A stretch of 64,000 nucleotides of DNA from Bradyrhizobium oligotrophicum S58 (GCF_000344805.1 NC_020453.1:2356001-2420000); one strand, 5' to 3'. Positions 25,334-34,007 are shown, numbered from the stretch's first letter. The notes: generated from the letters alone by a model not told the origin. Translations and numbers: made by a program.

Positions 25334-26584
25334 TCAATTCTTGTTATGGCCATAAGCGTAGGCGTTGCCATTGCCATGGCCGCTATTGCCATGGCCGCTG
25401 TTGCCATTCCCGCCGTTGCCGCTGTTTCCGTTGCCGTTACCGTTGCTGTTGTTGCCGCTATTTCCGTTGTTGCCGCTATTGCCACCGGCGCCGCCGTTCC
25501 CATTGTTGCCGCCGCTGTGGCTACTTCCATTGTTGCCGCTGCCGTTGGTCGTCGCGAGGTTGGTGCTGGCGGAGCCGCTCGGCGAGCCGACTGCCGCGGT
25601 CACGGCGGCTGCGACCGAGGAGTCGCCCGACGTGCCGCCTGCGGTCGCCGCATTGCTCGTCGAATTGCCGTTGTTGCCTCGCGCATCATTCCAGGCGGTG
25701 CTCCGCCCTGCGCCGACGGTCGGCGCATGGGCGCCATGGGCGAGGCCGCGCGTCGCCTTCTGGATGTTGAGATTGACCTCGCCGATCGACGCCGAGATCC
25801 GCACGACGTTCGGCCTTGCTGCAACGGAGGTCGTGGCGGAATGTTGCGGCGAACCGGCCAATGCGCCCGAGCGCACTGCGGCGCCATTGGCGTTCAGTGC
25901 GTGGATCACGCTGCCCTTGGCTTCGCGCGGCGCATGCAGGCCGTCGCGCGGCACCGGAACGCGATCGATCGTGGGCGTGCGCGGGCGGCCCTGCTCGATC
26001 GGGCTGAAGGTGCCGGAACCGGACAGGCTGAGGCCGGACCGGCCATTGGTGAAGGCGGTGGCGGCCTGGCCGGGCTGGACCTGGGCGATCTGCCCGGTCT
26101 TGAAGTCGGACACCTGCACCTGGCCGCGGCTGACCTCGACCTTGGTGCTGCGGCCTGAGATCGTGACACTGAACTGGGTGCCCTTGACCACGGCTGCGAG
26201 ATAGGGCGTCTCGACCTCGAAATGCTGGACGTTGCGCTTCTCGACGTCGAGCAGAATCGAGCCGGCGCGCTGCAGGATGGTCGTCGCCAAACCGTCCTTC
26301 GGCGCGGCAGGCAGGCCGACTTCGGAGTTCGGCGCGATCACGATGGTCTCGGCGCCGCGCGTCAGGCGCACGCGCCCGGTCGGCCCGGTGCGGATCGTAT
26401 CACCCGGCTTGAGCGGCTCCTCGGAACCGAGCGACACCTGCGCCGCGCCCGGCGTGGTCACCCAGACCTCACCCGAGGATTTGCTCAACAGCCACGGCTC
26501 ACCGTCGGCGGCGAACGCGGCCGGCGCTGCGCCGAAAAGGCACGCAGCGATCAGTCCTGGTATCAGGAAACGCTTGGATGACAT
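25334..26584 (-). CDS. FecR-domain periplasmic protein with Gly/Asn/Ser-rich tail
   Basis: A 416-aa exported protein. Signal peptide FLIPGLIAACLFGAAPAAFA, then a FecR-like beta domain (about 25-165): WLLSKSSGEVWVTTPG, GDTIRTGPTGRVRLTRG and YLAAVVKGTQFSVTISGRST. A linker of about 150 residues follows. The last 70-80 residues are almost only Gly, Asn, Ser and His in short NGN/GNS/SGN repeats. There is no membrane anchor or partner sigma factor, so it is not a typical FecR regulator. It is divergent from a TpsB-like outer-membrane gene (26712), 127 bases away. Its tail and neighbour suggest a cell-surface or secreted role, which is inference. Confidence 0.82.
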   Translation of the reverse strand: MSSKRFLIPGLIAACLFGAAPAAFAADGEPWLLSKSSGEVWVTTPGAAQVSLGSEEPLKPGDTIRTGPTGRVRLTRGAETIVIAPNSEVGLPAAPKDGLATTILQRAGSILLDVEKRNVQHFEVETPYLAAVVKGTQFSVTISGRSTKVEVSRGQVQVSDFKTGQIAQVQPGQAATAFTNGRSGLSLSGSGTFSPIEQGRPRTPTIDRVPVPRDGLHAPREAKGSVIHALNANGAAVRSGALAGSPQHSATTSVAARPNVVRISASIGEVNLNIQKATRGLAHGAHAPTVGAGRSTAWNDARGNNGNSTSNAATAGGTSGDSSVAAAVTAAVGSPSGSASTNLATTNGSGNNGSSHSGGNNGNGGAGGNSGNNGNSGNNSNGNGNGNSGNGGNGNSGHGNSGHGNGNAYAYGHNKN

Positions 26585-26711
26585 GGCACGAACTCGCGTC
26601 GTTGGCGGCTTTTGAAACTAATCGAAATGTTTCAAGAGACCCTTAGGAGTTGCGGCCGCGTTTTCTTCACGCATTTACGCTTCATTGACCTTAACAAACT
26701 AAAAACGGAGC

Positions 26712-28511
26712 ATGCGTGCTGGGTGTGTCGAGGGAACTGGGAGGATTGCGGGCCGGCGCGACAGGGCGACCGTATCGCACGGGTTGCGACGGCTGCGTGG
26801 AACCGTGTTCGCCGCCGTCTCCTTGTCCGCGTCGCTGGTCGCCGCCACGGCGCATGCGCAGCAGGTCAGCCAGCCCGGCTTCGATCCGCGGCAGACCGAG
26901 AAATATTTCGACGATCAGCAGTCACGTTCAGCGCAGCCGGTGCCGGCGCGGCCGCGCGCGCCGCAATTCGCAACCCAAGAGGGCGGTGGCGATCGTAAGC
27001 CTTTGTTCACCATGCGTGGCGTCAGGCTGACGGGAGCCACCGTGCTTACGGCCGAACAGATCGCCGCCGCCTATCAGCCCTATCTCGGCAAGCCGGTCTC
27101 GCAGGCCGATCTCGCCGGCATCGCCGCCGGGATCACCGATCAGTACCGCGCCGCCGGTTTCCATCTCAGCCGTGCGATCATTCCGCCGCAGGACATCAGC
27201 GACGGCACGGTGCGGATCCAGATCCTCGAAGGCAGCATCACCGAGGTCAGCCTGAAGGGGGCGGGTGCGGAGGAGTTCGGCGTCCGGCCGATGCTCGGCC
27301 CCGTGCTCGCCGAGCAGCCGTCGCGGCTTGCGACGCTGGAGCGGCAACTGCTGCTGATCAATGGCCGTGGCGGTGTCCGCATCGCCGATTCCGCGATCGA
27401 GGAGATCGGCGGCACCACCGGCCGTTTCCGCCTGGTGATCGAGTTGCAGACCTGGCACGTCTACGGCTTCACCGGGATCGACAATCTGGGCTCGTCGACC
27501 GTCGGTCCCTGGCAGAGCTACGCCACAGCCGCCTTCAACTCCTATCTGCTGCCCGGCGATACGCTCACGGCCAACCTGTCGACCACGCCGGGAGATCCGC
27601 GTCAGCTTGCCTTCGGGCGGCTGGCCTACGACGTCCCGGTCGGTACCGACGGTGCTCAGATCGGCGCCTCCGCACTGTACAGCGAGGTGCGGCCGGGTGA
27701 CCGGCGACGGCTGTTCAATGACAACACCGTCACCGAGACGTTCGAATTGCGCGGCGGCATCGCGCCGATCCAGTCGCAAAGCGCTTCGCTCAAGCTGACT
27801 CTCGCGGCGGCATTCAGCGATGTCACCGAGCGCGACCTGTTCGGCATCTGGTATCGCGATCGCACCCGCACGCTGACCTTCACCACCGACTATCGCTGGA
27901 AGGATGATGTCGGCGGCGACAGCTATCTGACATTGGCCTACCGCCAGGGGCTGAACGCGTTCGGCGCCACGCCGGCGGATGATCCGCTGGCCTCGCGCGC
28001 GGGCGCATCGCCGAGCTTCTCGGTCTTCAACGGCTGGTTCGCGCGCTATCAGACATTGTCGGACGCCTGGTCGCTGAAGCTTGCGGCCGCCGGCCAGATC
28101 GCCTCGGGGCCGCTGTACAATTCGCAGCAATTCTATCTCGGCGGCCTCGCCTATGGCCGCGGCTATGGCAGCGCCGAGATCAGCGGCGACAACGGCGTCG
28201 CCGGCACCTTCGAGGTCCGCTTCGAGCAGAAGCCGAACTGGCAATATCTCACGAGCTACCAGCTCTACAGCTTCTTCGACGCCGGGCTCGCCTGGAACGA
28301 CGGCTTTCGTCCGGCCGACGGCGTCGCGCTGACGTCGGTGGGAGCCGGCGTCCGCTTCACCTTCCCGAACGACTGGCGCGCCGATCTCGGCGTCGCCGTC
28401 CCGCTCGGCTACCGTGCGCCGGACAACACGACGCGCAGCGCGCGGCTGCTGCTCTCGCTGTCGAGCACGCTGAAGCTATGCCCGCAGCGCGGACAGGGGC
28501 CGTGCATCTGA
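26712..28511 (+). CDS. TpsB-type two-partner secretion outer-membrane protein (ShlB/FhaC/HecB family)
   Basis: A 599-aa outer-membrane protein. A long leader ends in VFAAVSLSASLVAATAHA. A POTRA domain (about 98-180) reads FTMRGVRLTGATVLTAEQIA, then QYRAAGFHLSRAIIPPQDIS and GTVRIQILEGSITEVSLKG. The C-terminal barrel (about 230-590) includes DNLGSSTVGPWQSYATAAFN. The family exports large TpsA exoproteins, but no TpsA gene is visible nearby. The C-terminus has an unusual Cys pair (LCPQRGQGPCI). The start is uncertain; ATG at 26712 gives a long n-region. It is divergent from the FecR-domain gene. Confidence 0.87.
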   Translation: MRAGCVEGTGRIAGRRDRATVSHGLRRLRGTVFAAVSLSASLVAATAHAQQVSQPGFDPRQTEKYFDDQQSRSAQPVPARPRAPQFATQEGGGDRKPLFTMRGVRLTGATVLTAEQIAAAYQPYLGKPVSQADLAGIAAGITDQYRAAGFHLSRAIIPPQDISDGTVRIQILEGSITEVSLKGAGAEEFGVRPMLGPVLAEQPSRLATLERQLLLINGRGGVRIADSAIEEIGGTTGRFRLVIELQTWHVYGFTGIDNLGSSTVGPWQSYATAAFNSYLLPGDTLTANLSTTPGDPRQLAFGRLAYDVPVGTDGAQIGASALYSEVRPGDRRRLFNDNTVTETFELRGGIAPIQSQSASLKLTLAAAFSDVTERDLFGIWYRDRTRTLTFTTDYRWKDDVGGDSYLTLAYRQGLNAFGATPADDPLASRAGASPSFSVFNGWFARYQTLSDAWSLKLAAAGQIASGPLYNSQQFYLGGLAYGRGYGSAEISGDNGVAGTFEVRFEQKPNWQYLTSYQLYSFFDAGLAWNDGFRPADGVALTSVGAGVRFTFPNDWRADLGVAVPLGYRAPDNTTRSARLLLSLSSTLKLCPQRGQGPCI

Positions 28512-28545
28512 GAACTTGCGCGATGGGGGCGGCTGCAGAGGTCCA

Positions 28546-28590
28546 CTTCTCCCATTGGGAGAAGTCGGATTGCATCGTCGGATGCAATCC
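28546..28590. repeat. Double hairpin element downstream of the TpsB-like gene
   Basis: CTTCTCCCA-t-TGGGAGAAG (28546-28564) is followed at once by GGATTGCATC-gtcg-GATGCAATCC (28567-28590). Both arms are perfect. There is no T-tract, so this is more likely a REP-like repeat than an intrinsic terminator. It could still shield the mRNA 3' end. Confidence 0.7.
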
Positions 28591-28698
28591 GGGTGAGGCG
28601 CCAGGCTCAACGAACGGGACGAGATCCCTCGGCATAGAGGTTTCAACGGATTGGCGAAGCAGCCTTGCCGGGTCTCCAACGCGCGCACGGCCAGCATA

Positions 28699-28723
28699 CC
28701 CCAGATTGCTGCCGACTTGCTGC
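28699..28723. repeat. 25-base repeat, copy 1
   Basis: CCCCAGATTGCTGCCGACTT (first 20 bases) continues to 28723. A second copy with about two changes is at 29649-29673, in the same orientation. The pair brackets the AT-richer orphan gene at 28887-29429. Confidence 0.6.
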
Positions 28724-28886
28724 GACGCCTAGATCGGCAGCCTCGGGTCACAAGCGGTCTTCCGGTCGACAGCCTACTTCTGGTTGAGTCTTGGGAGCGG
28801 ACATCGCCGGGCGCCGACCGGAGGTCCGACATGGAGCCAAGAGGCGACATCGGCTCGCCACTCTTTCAGAGTGCTCCACATCAGGC

Positions 28887-29429
28887 CTAATCACCTCCTT
28901 TGGGATGGATGCGGCGATCATCCAGCCCTCCGTTCCAACGCTCCATGACTTTCTCGTTGAAGCGCGGCTTATCAAACCTGACCTGGCCGTTGTCCTCGAT
29001 CAGAAAAATATCATCTCGGCGCGCGACAGCATCCAGGAAGCGGCTCGACCGAATGCTAAGATTGACCTCGCCGCGATGTTCAAAATGACTGTGCAGCATT
29101 TCAAATGAGAACATCGCAATACAATAATTGTCAAAGGTCTCGAATTTTGAGAAGTCGGTAGCTGCACATTCTTCCAAGGTCAGTACTGGGTAGAAATAAG
29201 GCCCGAACACGAGCGGCTTTGGTTGGAGAGGCTTGAGAATACCAATTTCCTGCAACGTACCGGCGGGCCACTCCCAGCAGCTCAAGTGTCCATGGTCAAA
29301 GGCCTCGCGTAGCGAGCCGTCCTTATCAGAAAGCGATTGCATCCATCCTTCTGCGCGGTCGAGATCCATTTTCCGATAAACCTCGAACAAAAACTCGTAC
29401 ACGAGCGCGGCTACTGTCGCGTTTCTCAT
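28887..29429 (-). CDS. Hypothetical protein, 180 aa, atypical composition
   Basis: I do not recognise this protein. It is acidic and aromatic, with a helix start VAALVYEFLFEVYRKMDLDR, then HLSCWEWPAGTLQEIG and FDNYCIAMFSFEMLHSHFEH. There is no signal peptide or membrane segment. The coding sequence is visibly AT-richer than its neighbours, with codons such as AAA, TTT and ATA, so it is probably acquired. It is bracketed by two copies of a 25-base repeat, 163 bases downstream and 220 bases upstream of its ends. No partner gene is nearby. It could be an orphan immunity-type or phage-derived protein, but nothing supports that directly. Confidence 0.6.
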   Translation of the reverse strand: MRNATVAALVYEFLFEVYRKMDLDRAEGWMQSLSDKDGSLREAFDHGHLSCWEWPAGTLQEIGILKPLQPKPLVFGPYFYPVLTLEECAATDFSKFETFDNYCIAMFSFEMLHSHFEHRGEVNLSIRSSRFLDAVARRDDIFLIEDNGQVRFDKPRFNEKVMERWNGGLDDRRIHPKGGD

Positions 29430-29883
29430 TCCCGACCTCTAGGGACTTAGCCATCAGGATTATTTGGCTCTTACTAAGAAATGCGTTGTTATTTGATCTC
29501 AAATGTCCGCATGGGGTCGAAAGCAGCTTGGCGGTCCCCTACTGCTTACTTCCGGCCGAGGCCCGGCGGCCGACATTGCGTGCGCAGGCCAGACGGCCCG
29601 AGACGGATCGTAAATCGTTCCGAACAGGCAGGCATCGCGACTGCTGCGCCCCAGATAGCTGCCGACTTGTTGCATCGCGCGAGTTGGTGGAGTCGGGCAA
29701 AAGCAGGCTGTGCGCTCCACCAGTCTCATTTCGGCTGACAGAAGATGCGACGTAGTCTGCCCGGGGCGACCGATCGTGCCGAGGTGCTGGACCCGCCCCC
29801 GGCGCTATGCGCCGACCTCTCCCCGATGGAGCGAGTTGAAACGAAATCGCGGCTGACCGCTCGGGTCAACCGAATGCATCAGA
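29430..29883. other. Intergenic region, degenerate
   Basis: No gene is convincing; short open frames at 29481-29755 have no recognisable product. It holds copy 2 of the 25-base repeat (29649-29673). Both flanks look like fragments of other intergenic sequence. The MFS exporter stop (29884) follows, so the exporter's terminator would be here; none with a T-tract was found. Confidence 0.5.
29649..29673. repeat. 25-base repeat, copy 2
   Basis: Direct copy of 28699-28723 with about two substitutions (CCCCAGATAGCTGCCGACTT at its start). The two copies are 950 bases apart and enclose the orphan gene at 28887-29429. Confidence 0.6.
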
Positions 29884-31176
29884 CTAGACCGGCTTGCCAT
29901 GGCCGTGGAACAGCCGGCCCTTCTCGGTGATCAGCACGATCACCAGCGCGCTCGACGTGCAGGCCAGGAAGCCGGTCGCGAATGGCAGCGGCGTGCCGTC
30001 GAAGGCCTGACCGACCGCGGCGCCGGCGGCCATTCCGAGCAGGGTCGTGATCGAGCCGTACAGCGAGGAGGCGGTGCCGGCATTGGCGCGCTGCGGCTCC
30101 ATCGCCAGCGCGGTGAAGTTCGCGAACATCAGTCCGAACGTGAACATCATCCCGGCCGACAGGGTCATGAACAGCCACAGCGGCAGCACGTCGAGCATCG
30201 CCGTCACGAAACATGCCAGCGCGATCAGCACGCAGCCGACCAGTGCACCATGCGAGATGACGCGCATGCCGAGCCGCCCGACGAGGCGGGCATTGAGGAA
30301 GCCGGCGATGGCGATGGTCACTGCGATCGCTGCGAAGGCCACCGGGAAGTAATGCCCGAGATGATAGACGCCGGTGAACAGCTGCTGCGACGACAGCACG
30401 TAGCCGAGGATGGCGCCGAAGATGCCGCTCGCGGCGAGCGCGTAGCCGAGCGTCTGACGGTTGGTCAGGGTGTTACGGAAGGAGGCCGAGATCTCGGCAA
30501 CGGAGAACGGCTTGCGCTCATTTTCCGGCAGCGTTTCGGGCAGCCGTGCCGCGGTCCATAGCAGCGCGATGATGCCGTACAGGGTCAGCACGACGAAGAT
30601 GCCGCGCCATTGCGTCAGCAGCATCACCGCCTGGCCGAACGAGGGCGCGATCACGGGGATGGCGATGAACACCATCATCGCCAGCGAGACCACGCTCGCC
30701 ATCCGGCGCCCGGCATAGCAGTCGCGCACGATCGAGGTCGCGATCACGCGCGTCGCGGCGGTGCCGAGGCCTTCGAGGACGCGGGCCAGCAGCAGCAGCT
30801 CGAACGAGGGGGCGGCAAGTGCAAACACGCTGGCAATCGCATACACCACCATGCCGCCGATCAGGACGGGGCGGCGGCCGTAACTGTCGGACAGCGGGCC
30901 GATCACGAACTGGCCGAGGCCGAAGCCGATCACGAACGCCGACAGCACCGTCTGTAGCCGGTTGGCGACATCGATGTGGAACGAGGCGCCGATGTTCGGC
31001 AGCGCCGGCAGCATCATGTCCATTGCCAGCGGGTTGAGCGCCATGATGGCGGCGATCACGATGACGAATTCGGTAAAGCCCATCGGCCGGTGACGGACGA
31101 TCTCGATGGTGTCGGCACTGGTATCAGCCAAGGCGCGGGCCTTCCATGGTGGGGTAACGCGGGAGATGATGCCCAT
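29884..31176 (-). CDS. Bcr/CflA-family MFS drug exporter
   Basis: A 430-aa proton-driven exporter with 12 predicted helices. The first helix region FVIVIAAIMALNPLAMDMML, then PALPNIGASFHIDVANRLQT, is typical of Bcr/CflA; motif A is GPLSDSYGRRPVLIGG and the motif C-like region includes RVLEGLGTAATRVIATSIVR. ATG at 31176 gives a normal N-terminus (MGIISRVTPP). The frame continues upstream only as antisense to the YqfO-like gene. It is the only gene of its transcript. The substrate cannot be predicted; relatives export bicyclomycin, chloramphenicol or sulfonamides. Confidence 0.92.
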   Translation of the reverse strand: MGIISRVTPPWKARALADTSADTIEIVRHRPMGFTEFVIVIAAIMALNPLAMDMMLPALPNIGASFHIDVANRLQTVLSAFVIGFGLGQFVIGPLSDSYGRRPVLIGGMVVYAIASVFALAAPSFELLLLARVLEGLGTAATRVIATSIVRDCYAGRRMASVVSLAMMVFIAIPVIAPSFGQAVMLLTQWRGIFVVLTLYGIIALLWTAARLPETLPENERKPFSVAEISASFRNTLTNRQTLGYALAASGIFGAILGYVLSSQQLFTGVYHLGHYFPVAFAAIAVTIAIAGFLNARLVGRLGMRVISHGALVGCVLIALACFVTAMLDVLPLWLFMTLSAGMMFTFGLMFANFTALAMEPQRANAGTASSLYGSITTLLGMAAGAAVGQAFDGTPLPFATGFLACTSSALVIVLITEKGRLFHGHGKPV

Positions 31177-31335
31177 AGGTATCGGGTTTGCTGCGTCGCA
31201 CAAGGCGTGTTTCGGAATGGCTGGTCGTCGAGGCCTACCGTTGGCGCGATTGTGACCGGGCGTGACGCGCCGAAAATTGCGCCATTCTGGCGGCGATGGT
31301 AACGCCCGTGTGAACGAAGGCGGGTTCGCGCGCGG

Positions 31336-31656
31336 ATGAAGAGCTACAAGATCGTCGTCTATGTCCCCGAAGCCGCCGGCGAGGCCGTGCGCAGCGCCAT
31401 CGGCGAGGCCGGCGCGGGGCGCATCGGCAACTATGATAACTGCTCGTTTACCGTGAAAGGGATCGGCCGCTTCCGGCCGCTGGCCGGCGCGAATCCCACA
31501 ATTGGCACGGTCGGCAAGCTCGAAGCCGTCGAAGAGGATCGCATTGAGACCGTCTGCGCCGAGGACAAGCTCAAGGCCGTGATCAAAGCAATCCGCGCCG
31601 TGCATCCCTATGAGGAGCCGGCAATCGACGTCTATCCGATCGAGGTGGTGGAGTAG
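31336..31656 (+). CDS. YqfO/NIF3-associated small domain protein
   Basis: A 106-aa protein like the PII-like insert of NIF3/YqfO proteins, here as a free-standing gene. SYKIVVYVPEAAGEAVRSAI, then GEAGAGRIGNYDNCSFTVKG and GRFRPLAGANPTIGTVGKLE are the diagnostic stretches; the HPYEEPAIDVYPIE end resembles the CutA/PII-like C-terminus. The structure suggests a trimeric ferredoxin-like fold, possibly binding metal or a small ligand. The biological role is unknown. The CAP-domain gene starts 1 base after its stop, so the two are co-transcribed. Confidence 0.87.
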   Translation: MKSYKIVVYVPEAAGEAVRSAIGEAGAGRIGNYDNCSFTVKGIGRFRPLAGANPTIGTVGKLEAVEEDRIETVCAEDKLKAVIKAIRAVHPYEEPAIDVYPIEVVE

Positions 31657-31657
31657 C

Positions 31658-32287
31658 ATGGCGGCGCTTGTTTCGATGTCGCGCGGCGCGCGCGCGGTGC
31701 TGGTCGCAGCGGTCATGGTCGCTGCGGTCATGGCGATGTCGTGTCAGGCCGCGATCGCCGAGGACGCAGCGCCCGCCGAGCAGATCTCGGCGTTCCGGCT
31801 CAAGCATGGCGAGGGCCGCGTGATGCGCGACGCCACGCTCGACCGCATCGCCATGGAGCAGGCGCGCGCGATGGCCGACAAGGACGATCTCAGCCACGAG
31901 GTGCTCGGGCCGTTCACGCGCCGGGTCGCGCCGTCCAACGCCGGCCGCGCCGCCGAGAACATCGCCTATGGCTACGACAATTTCGACAAGACGCTCGGGC
32001 AGTGGATCAACTCGGCCGGCCATCGCAAGAATCTGCTGCTGCCCAAGGCGACCAAGGTCGGCATCGCCAGCGCCAGAACGGTCAGCGGCAAGCGCACCTA
32101 TTGGGCGATGGTGATCGCGGGCGACTACGATGCGGACAAGCCGAAGACCGGCCCCAAGACCAAGGGCAAGCCGGCGGTGGCGCAGACCGCGCCCAAGGCG
32201 GATGCAAAATCGGTGCGTTGGGGCGCGAAGCCTCCCGCTTCGAAGGACTGCCATCTCTCCATCAAGGTGATCGGACTCTGCATCTGA
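31658..32287 (+). CDS. CAP-domain (SCP/PR1-like) secreted protein
   Basis: A 209-aa exported protein. The signal peptide is ARAVLVAAVMVAAVMAMSCQ, which could also be a lipoprotein-like or secretory signal. The CAP domain (about 35-150) contains ISAFRLKHGEGRVMRDATLD, then RIAMEQARAMADKDDLSHEV and AENIAYGYDNFDKTLGQWIN, followed by SAGHRKNLLLPKATKVGIAS. The C-terminal tail is rich in Lys, Pro and Ala, with two cysteines at the end (CHLSIKVIGLC). Bacterial CAP proteins are thought to act in the periplasm or outside. ATG at 31658 is the natural start; the ORF opens earlier but overlaps the YqfO-like gene. Confidence 0.87.
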   Translation: MAALVSMSRGARAVLVAAVMVAAVMAMSCQAAIAEDAAPAEQISAFRLKHGEGRVMRDATLDRIAMEQARAMADKDDLSHEVLGPFTRRVAPSNAGRAAENIAYGYDNFDKTLGQWINSAGHRKNLLLPKATKVGIASARTVSGKRTYWAMVIAGDYDADKPKTGPKTKGKPAVAQTAPKADAKSVRWGAKPPASKDCHLSIKVIGLCI

Positions 32288-32292
32288 GCCCC

Positions 32293-33015
32293 TCAGCGCG
32301 GCTTCTTCAGGTGCAGATAGCCGGGATCGAACTCGCCGATCTCGCACAGCCGGCCCCAGTTGTGGACCATCAGCGTGCCGCTGCGGAAATTGGCTGCGTG
32401 GCTGGCGCGCAGCTCGACGAGCGTGCGGTTGACGGTCGCGATCGCCATCCCCAGGGCTTCGCCGAGCTGGATCAGGCTGACGGGCAGCTGCAGCTGATCG
32501 CCGTGGACGTGGCCCAGCGCGCGGGCGCGGTAGAACAGCTCGCAGAACAGATGCGCCATGCGCGCCGGCTTGGCCCGCGCGCTGTTGTTGGTGATCGCCT
32601 CGCGGAAGATCGCCGCGTCGATCAGCGTCTCGCGCCAGATCGCGAAGCCGAGCGCCGGCCGCCGGGTGATCGCCCGGGTCAGCTCCTTGTGGCCGATGCC
32701 GGCCACGGTAGCGGGCCCGATCGCGCAGACCGCGTGGTCCATGCGATCGAGGAACAGCGCCTGCGCATCCGGCCAGTCGCCCGCCATGTGAAACGAGAGA
32801 TATTGCCGGCCGCCGCCGCTGAGCAAATGATAGCGCGCCACCCACCCTGACAGGACCACCATGGATTTCTCGGGCTCGTCGCCCTGCCGGATCAGGTCCT
32901 CATGGTCGGCCAGCTGACGCGGCGCGAAGCCCAGATTCCTGATCTCGGCGACATCGTCGCTGGAGAGCCGGGAATGTTCCCGGAGCTTGTTGACGACGAT
33001 CTTGTCAACATCCAT
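32293..33015 (-). CDS. Crp/Fnr-family transcriptional regulator
   Basis: A 240-aa regulator. The cyclic-nucleotide-like domain (about 30-145) includes DHEDLIRQGDEPEKSMVVLS and GWVARYHLLSGGGRQYLSFH. The C-terminal helix-turn-helix (about 160-225) has LPVSLIQLGEALGMAIATVN, then RTLVELRASHAANFRSGTLM. No cluster of N-terminal cysteines for an FeS centre is visible, so it is not a canonical FNR. It faces away from the small gene at 33145, sharing a 129-base gap. Many alphaproteobacteria have dozens of such regulators; targets are unknown. Confidence 0.9.
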   Translation of the reverse strand: MDVDKIVVNKLREHSRLSSDDVAEIRNLGFAPRQLADHEDLIRQGDEPEKSMVVLSGWVARYHLLSGGGRQYLSFHMAGDWPDAQALFLDRMDHAVCAIGPATVAGIGHKELTRAITRRPALGFAIWRETLIDAAIFREAITNNSARAKPARMAHLFCELFYRARALGHVHGDQLQLPVSLIQLGEALGMAIATVNRTLVELRASHAANFRSGTLMVHNWGRLCEIGEFDPGYLHLKKPR

Positions 33016-33032
33016 GGGGAAATCGGGCCTGT

Positions 33033-33100
33033 TTGATTATCATCCGTATCAAAAGAGACGATGTGGCTCCTGGTTCCTCCTAAAATTGGTATGTTATAAT
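33033..33100 (+). promoter_or_regulatory. Possible Fnr-like half sites and a -10 box
   Basis: TTGAT (33033-33037) and ATCAA (33048-33052) are Fnr-type half sites but are too far apart for a classic box (10 bases rather than 4). A TATAAT hexamer lies at 33095-33100, 45 bases before the small gene at 33145. Weak evidence only. Confidence 0.25.
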
Positions 33101-33144
33101 GAGGTGCGGAGGGTGTTGCCGGTCGCCGCATCGGGAGAACAGCC

Positions 33145-33378
33145 GTGCCCCACATCGCGTTCCTCTACCGGCTCCGTCGCTTGTTCGGCGGCACGGGGCC
33201 GCACATCGAGACCATTGCCGCAGCGCTGACCGAGGGGCGCCTGAAGCAGCCGGCGCATCCGATGTCGGATCAGGAGCTGTCGCGCGCGATCCGCGAGTTC
33301 CAGAGCCTGCCGCCCACCGAGGCGAGCCTGAAGAAGCTCGCGCAGCGGCTCGGCGATGCCGAGAGCAAGCCCAATTAG
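33145..33378 (+). CDS. Small hypothetical protein, 77 aa
   Basis: I do not recognise the family. It starts MPHIAFLYRLRRLFGGTGPH and is mostly helical: IETIAAALTEGRLKQPAHPM, then DQELSRAIREFQSLPPTEAS and LKKLAQRLGDAESKPN. No signal or membrane segment. It is preceded by a TATAAT hexamer 45 bases upstream. Its stop overlaps the convergent TetR stop by four bases. It is probably a small DNA- or protein-binding accessory gene, but nothing supports a role. Confidence 0.6.
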   Translation: MPHIAFLYRLRRLFGGTGPHIETIAAALTEGRLKQPAHPMSDQELSRAIREFQSLPPTEASLKKLAQRLGDAESKPN

Positions 33379-34007
33379 CACGCGATCGGCGCGCGCGTGT
33401 CCGGCTGCAGCAGGAACAGCAACAGCCGCACCAGCTCGTCCTCCAGCTCGGTCGTCTCGATCCACCGATGCTCGCACATCACTGCGGCCCTGATCGGTCC
33501 GAGCGCGGCGCGGATCAGGATGTAGCGGCGCGCAGCAGGAATCGCCTCGCTCTCGAGCCCGACCGCCTCGATCAGGCGCCCGGTCATGCGGTCGACCATG
33601 TCGTGCAGCGCCTTCTGCAGTTCGGCGTCGTTGCCGAACAGCACGAGCAGATGCCGCCGCACGCGGTGGCGGCCGGCGAATGGCGCAAAGCCCTGCCGCA
33701 CGGCCGCGCGCACGATCGCCTCGCGCCCGAGGCCACGATGCGCCTCGAGAGTGTCGGCGAACTGTGCCTCCTGGCGGACGAACTCGCGCAGCACAAGCGC
33801 GCGGAGCAGCGACGTCTTGTCCTTGAAGTAGCTGTAGAGCGTGCCGATCGAGAAGCCGGCGCGCTCGGCGATGGCGTTGGTGTTGAGGCCCTTGCCGCCG
33901 CCGCTCTGCAGAAGTTGAGCGGTTGCCTCGAAGATCACATCCAGCGTCTGCCGGGTGCGCTTCTGGACCGGAGTTTTTCGAAGGATCTCAGGAGTTTGCT
34001 GCATCAA
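33375..34007 (-). CDS. TetR-family transcriptional regulator
   Basis: A 210-aa one-component regulator. The N-terminal helix-turn-helix is typical: VQKRTRQTLDVIFEATAQLL, then NTNAIAERAGFSIGTLYSYF and KDKTSLLRALVLREFVRQE. The C-terminal ligand domain (about 85-205) is family-specific. An N-terminal extension of about 15 residues precedes the first helix. It is divergent from a small secreted protein and an HXXEE membrane gene. HXXEE genes often neighbour TetR regulators, so regulation of that pair is a reasonable guess. Confidence 0.92.
   Translation of the reverse strand: MMQQTPEILRKTPVQKRTRQTLDVIFEATAQLLQSGGGKGLNTNAIAERAGFSIGTLYSYFKDKTSLLRALVLREFVRQEAQFADTLEAHRGLGREAIVRAAVRQGFAPFAGRHRVRRHLLVLFGNDAELQKALHDMVDRMTGRLIEAVGLESEAIPAARRYILIRAALGPIRAAVMCEHRWIETTELEDELVRLLLFLLQPDTRAPIAC

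Larger units (their letters stand above)
28512..28886. other. Intergenic region with palindromes and a short repeat
   Basis: No coding frame is convincing. The stretch holds a double hairpin (28546-28590) just after the TpsB-like gene and one copy of a 25-base repeat (28699-28723), whose second copy lies at 29649-29673. The rest looks like degraded sequence. Confidence 0.55.

Noticed and set aside
29481..29755. A small gene between the orphan protein and the MFS exporter
   Set aside because: The frames on both strands overlap repeat-like sequence and have no signal, domain or ribosome site.
33033..33052. A classic Fnr box before the Crp/Fnr gene
   Set aside because: The half sites TTGAT and ATCAA are 10 bases apart, not four, so a standard dyad is not present.
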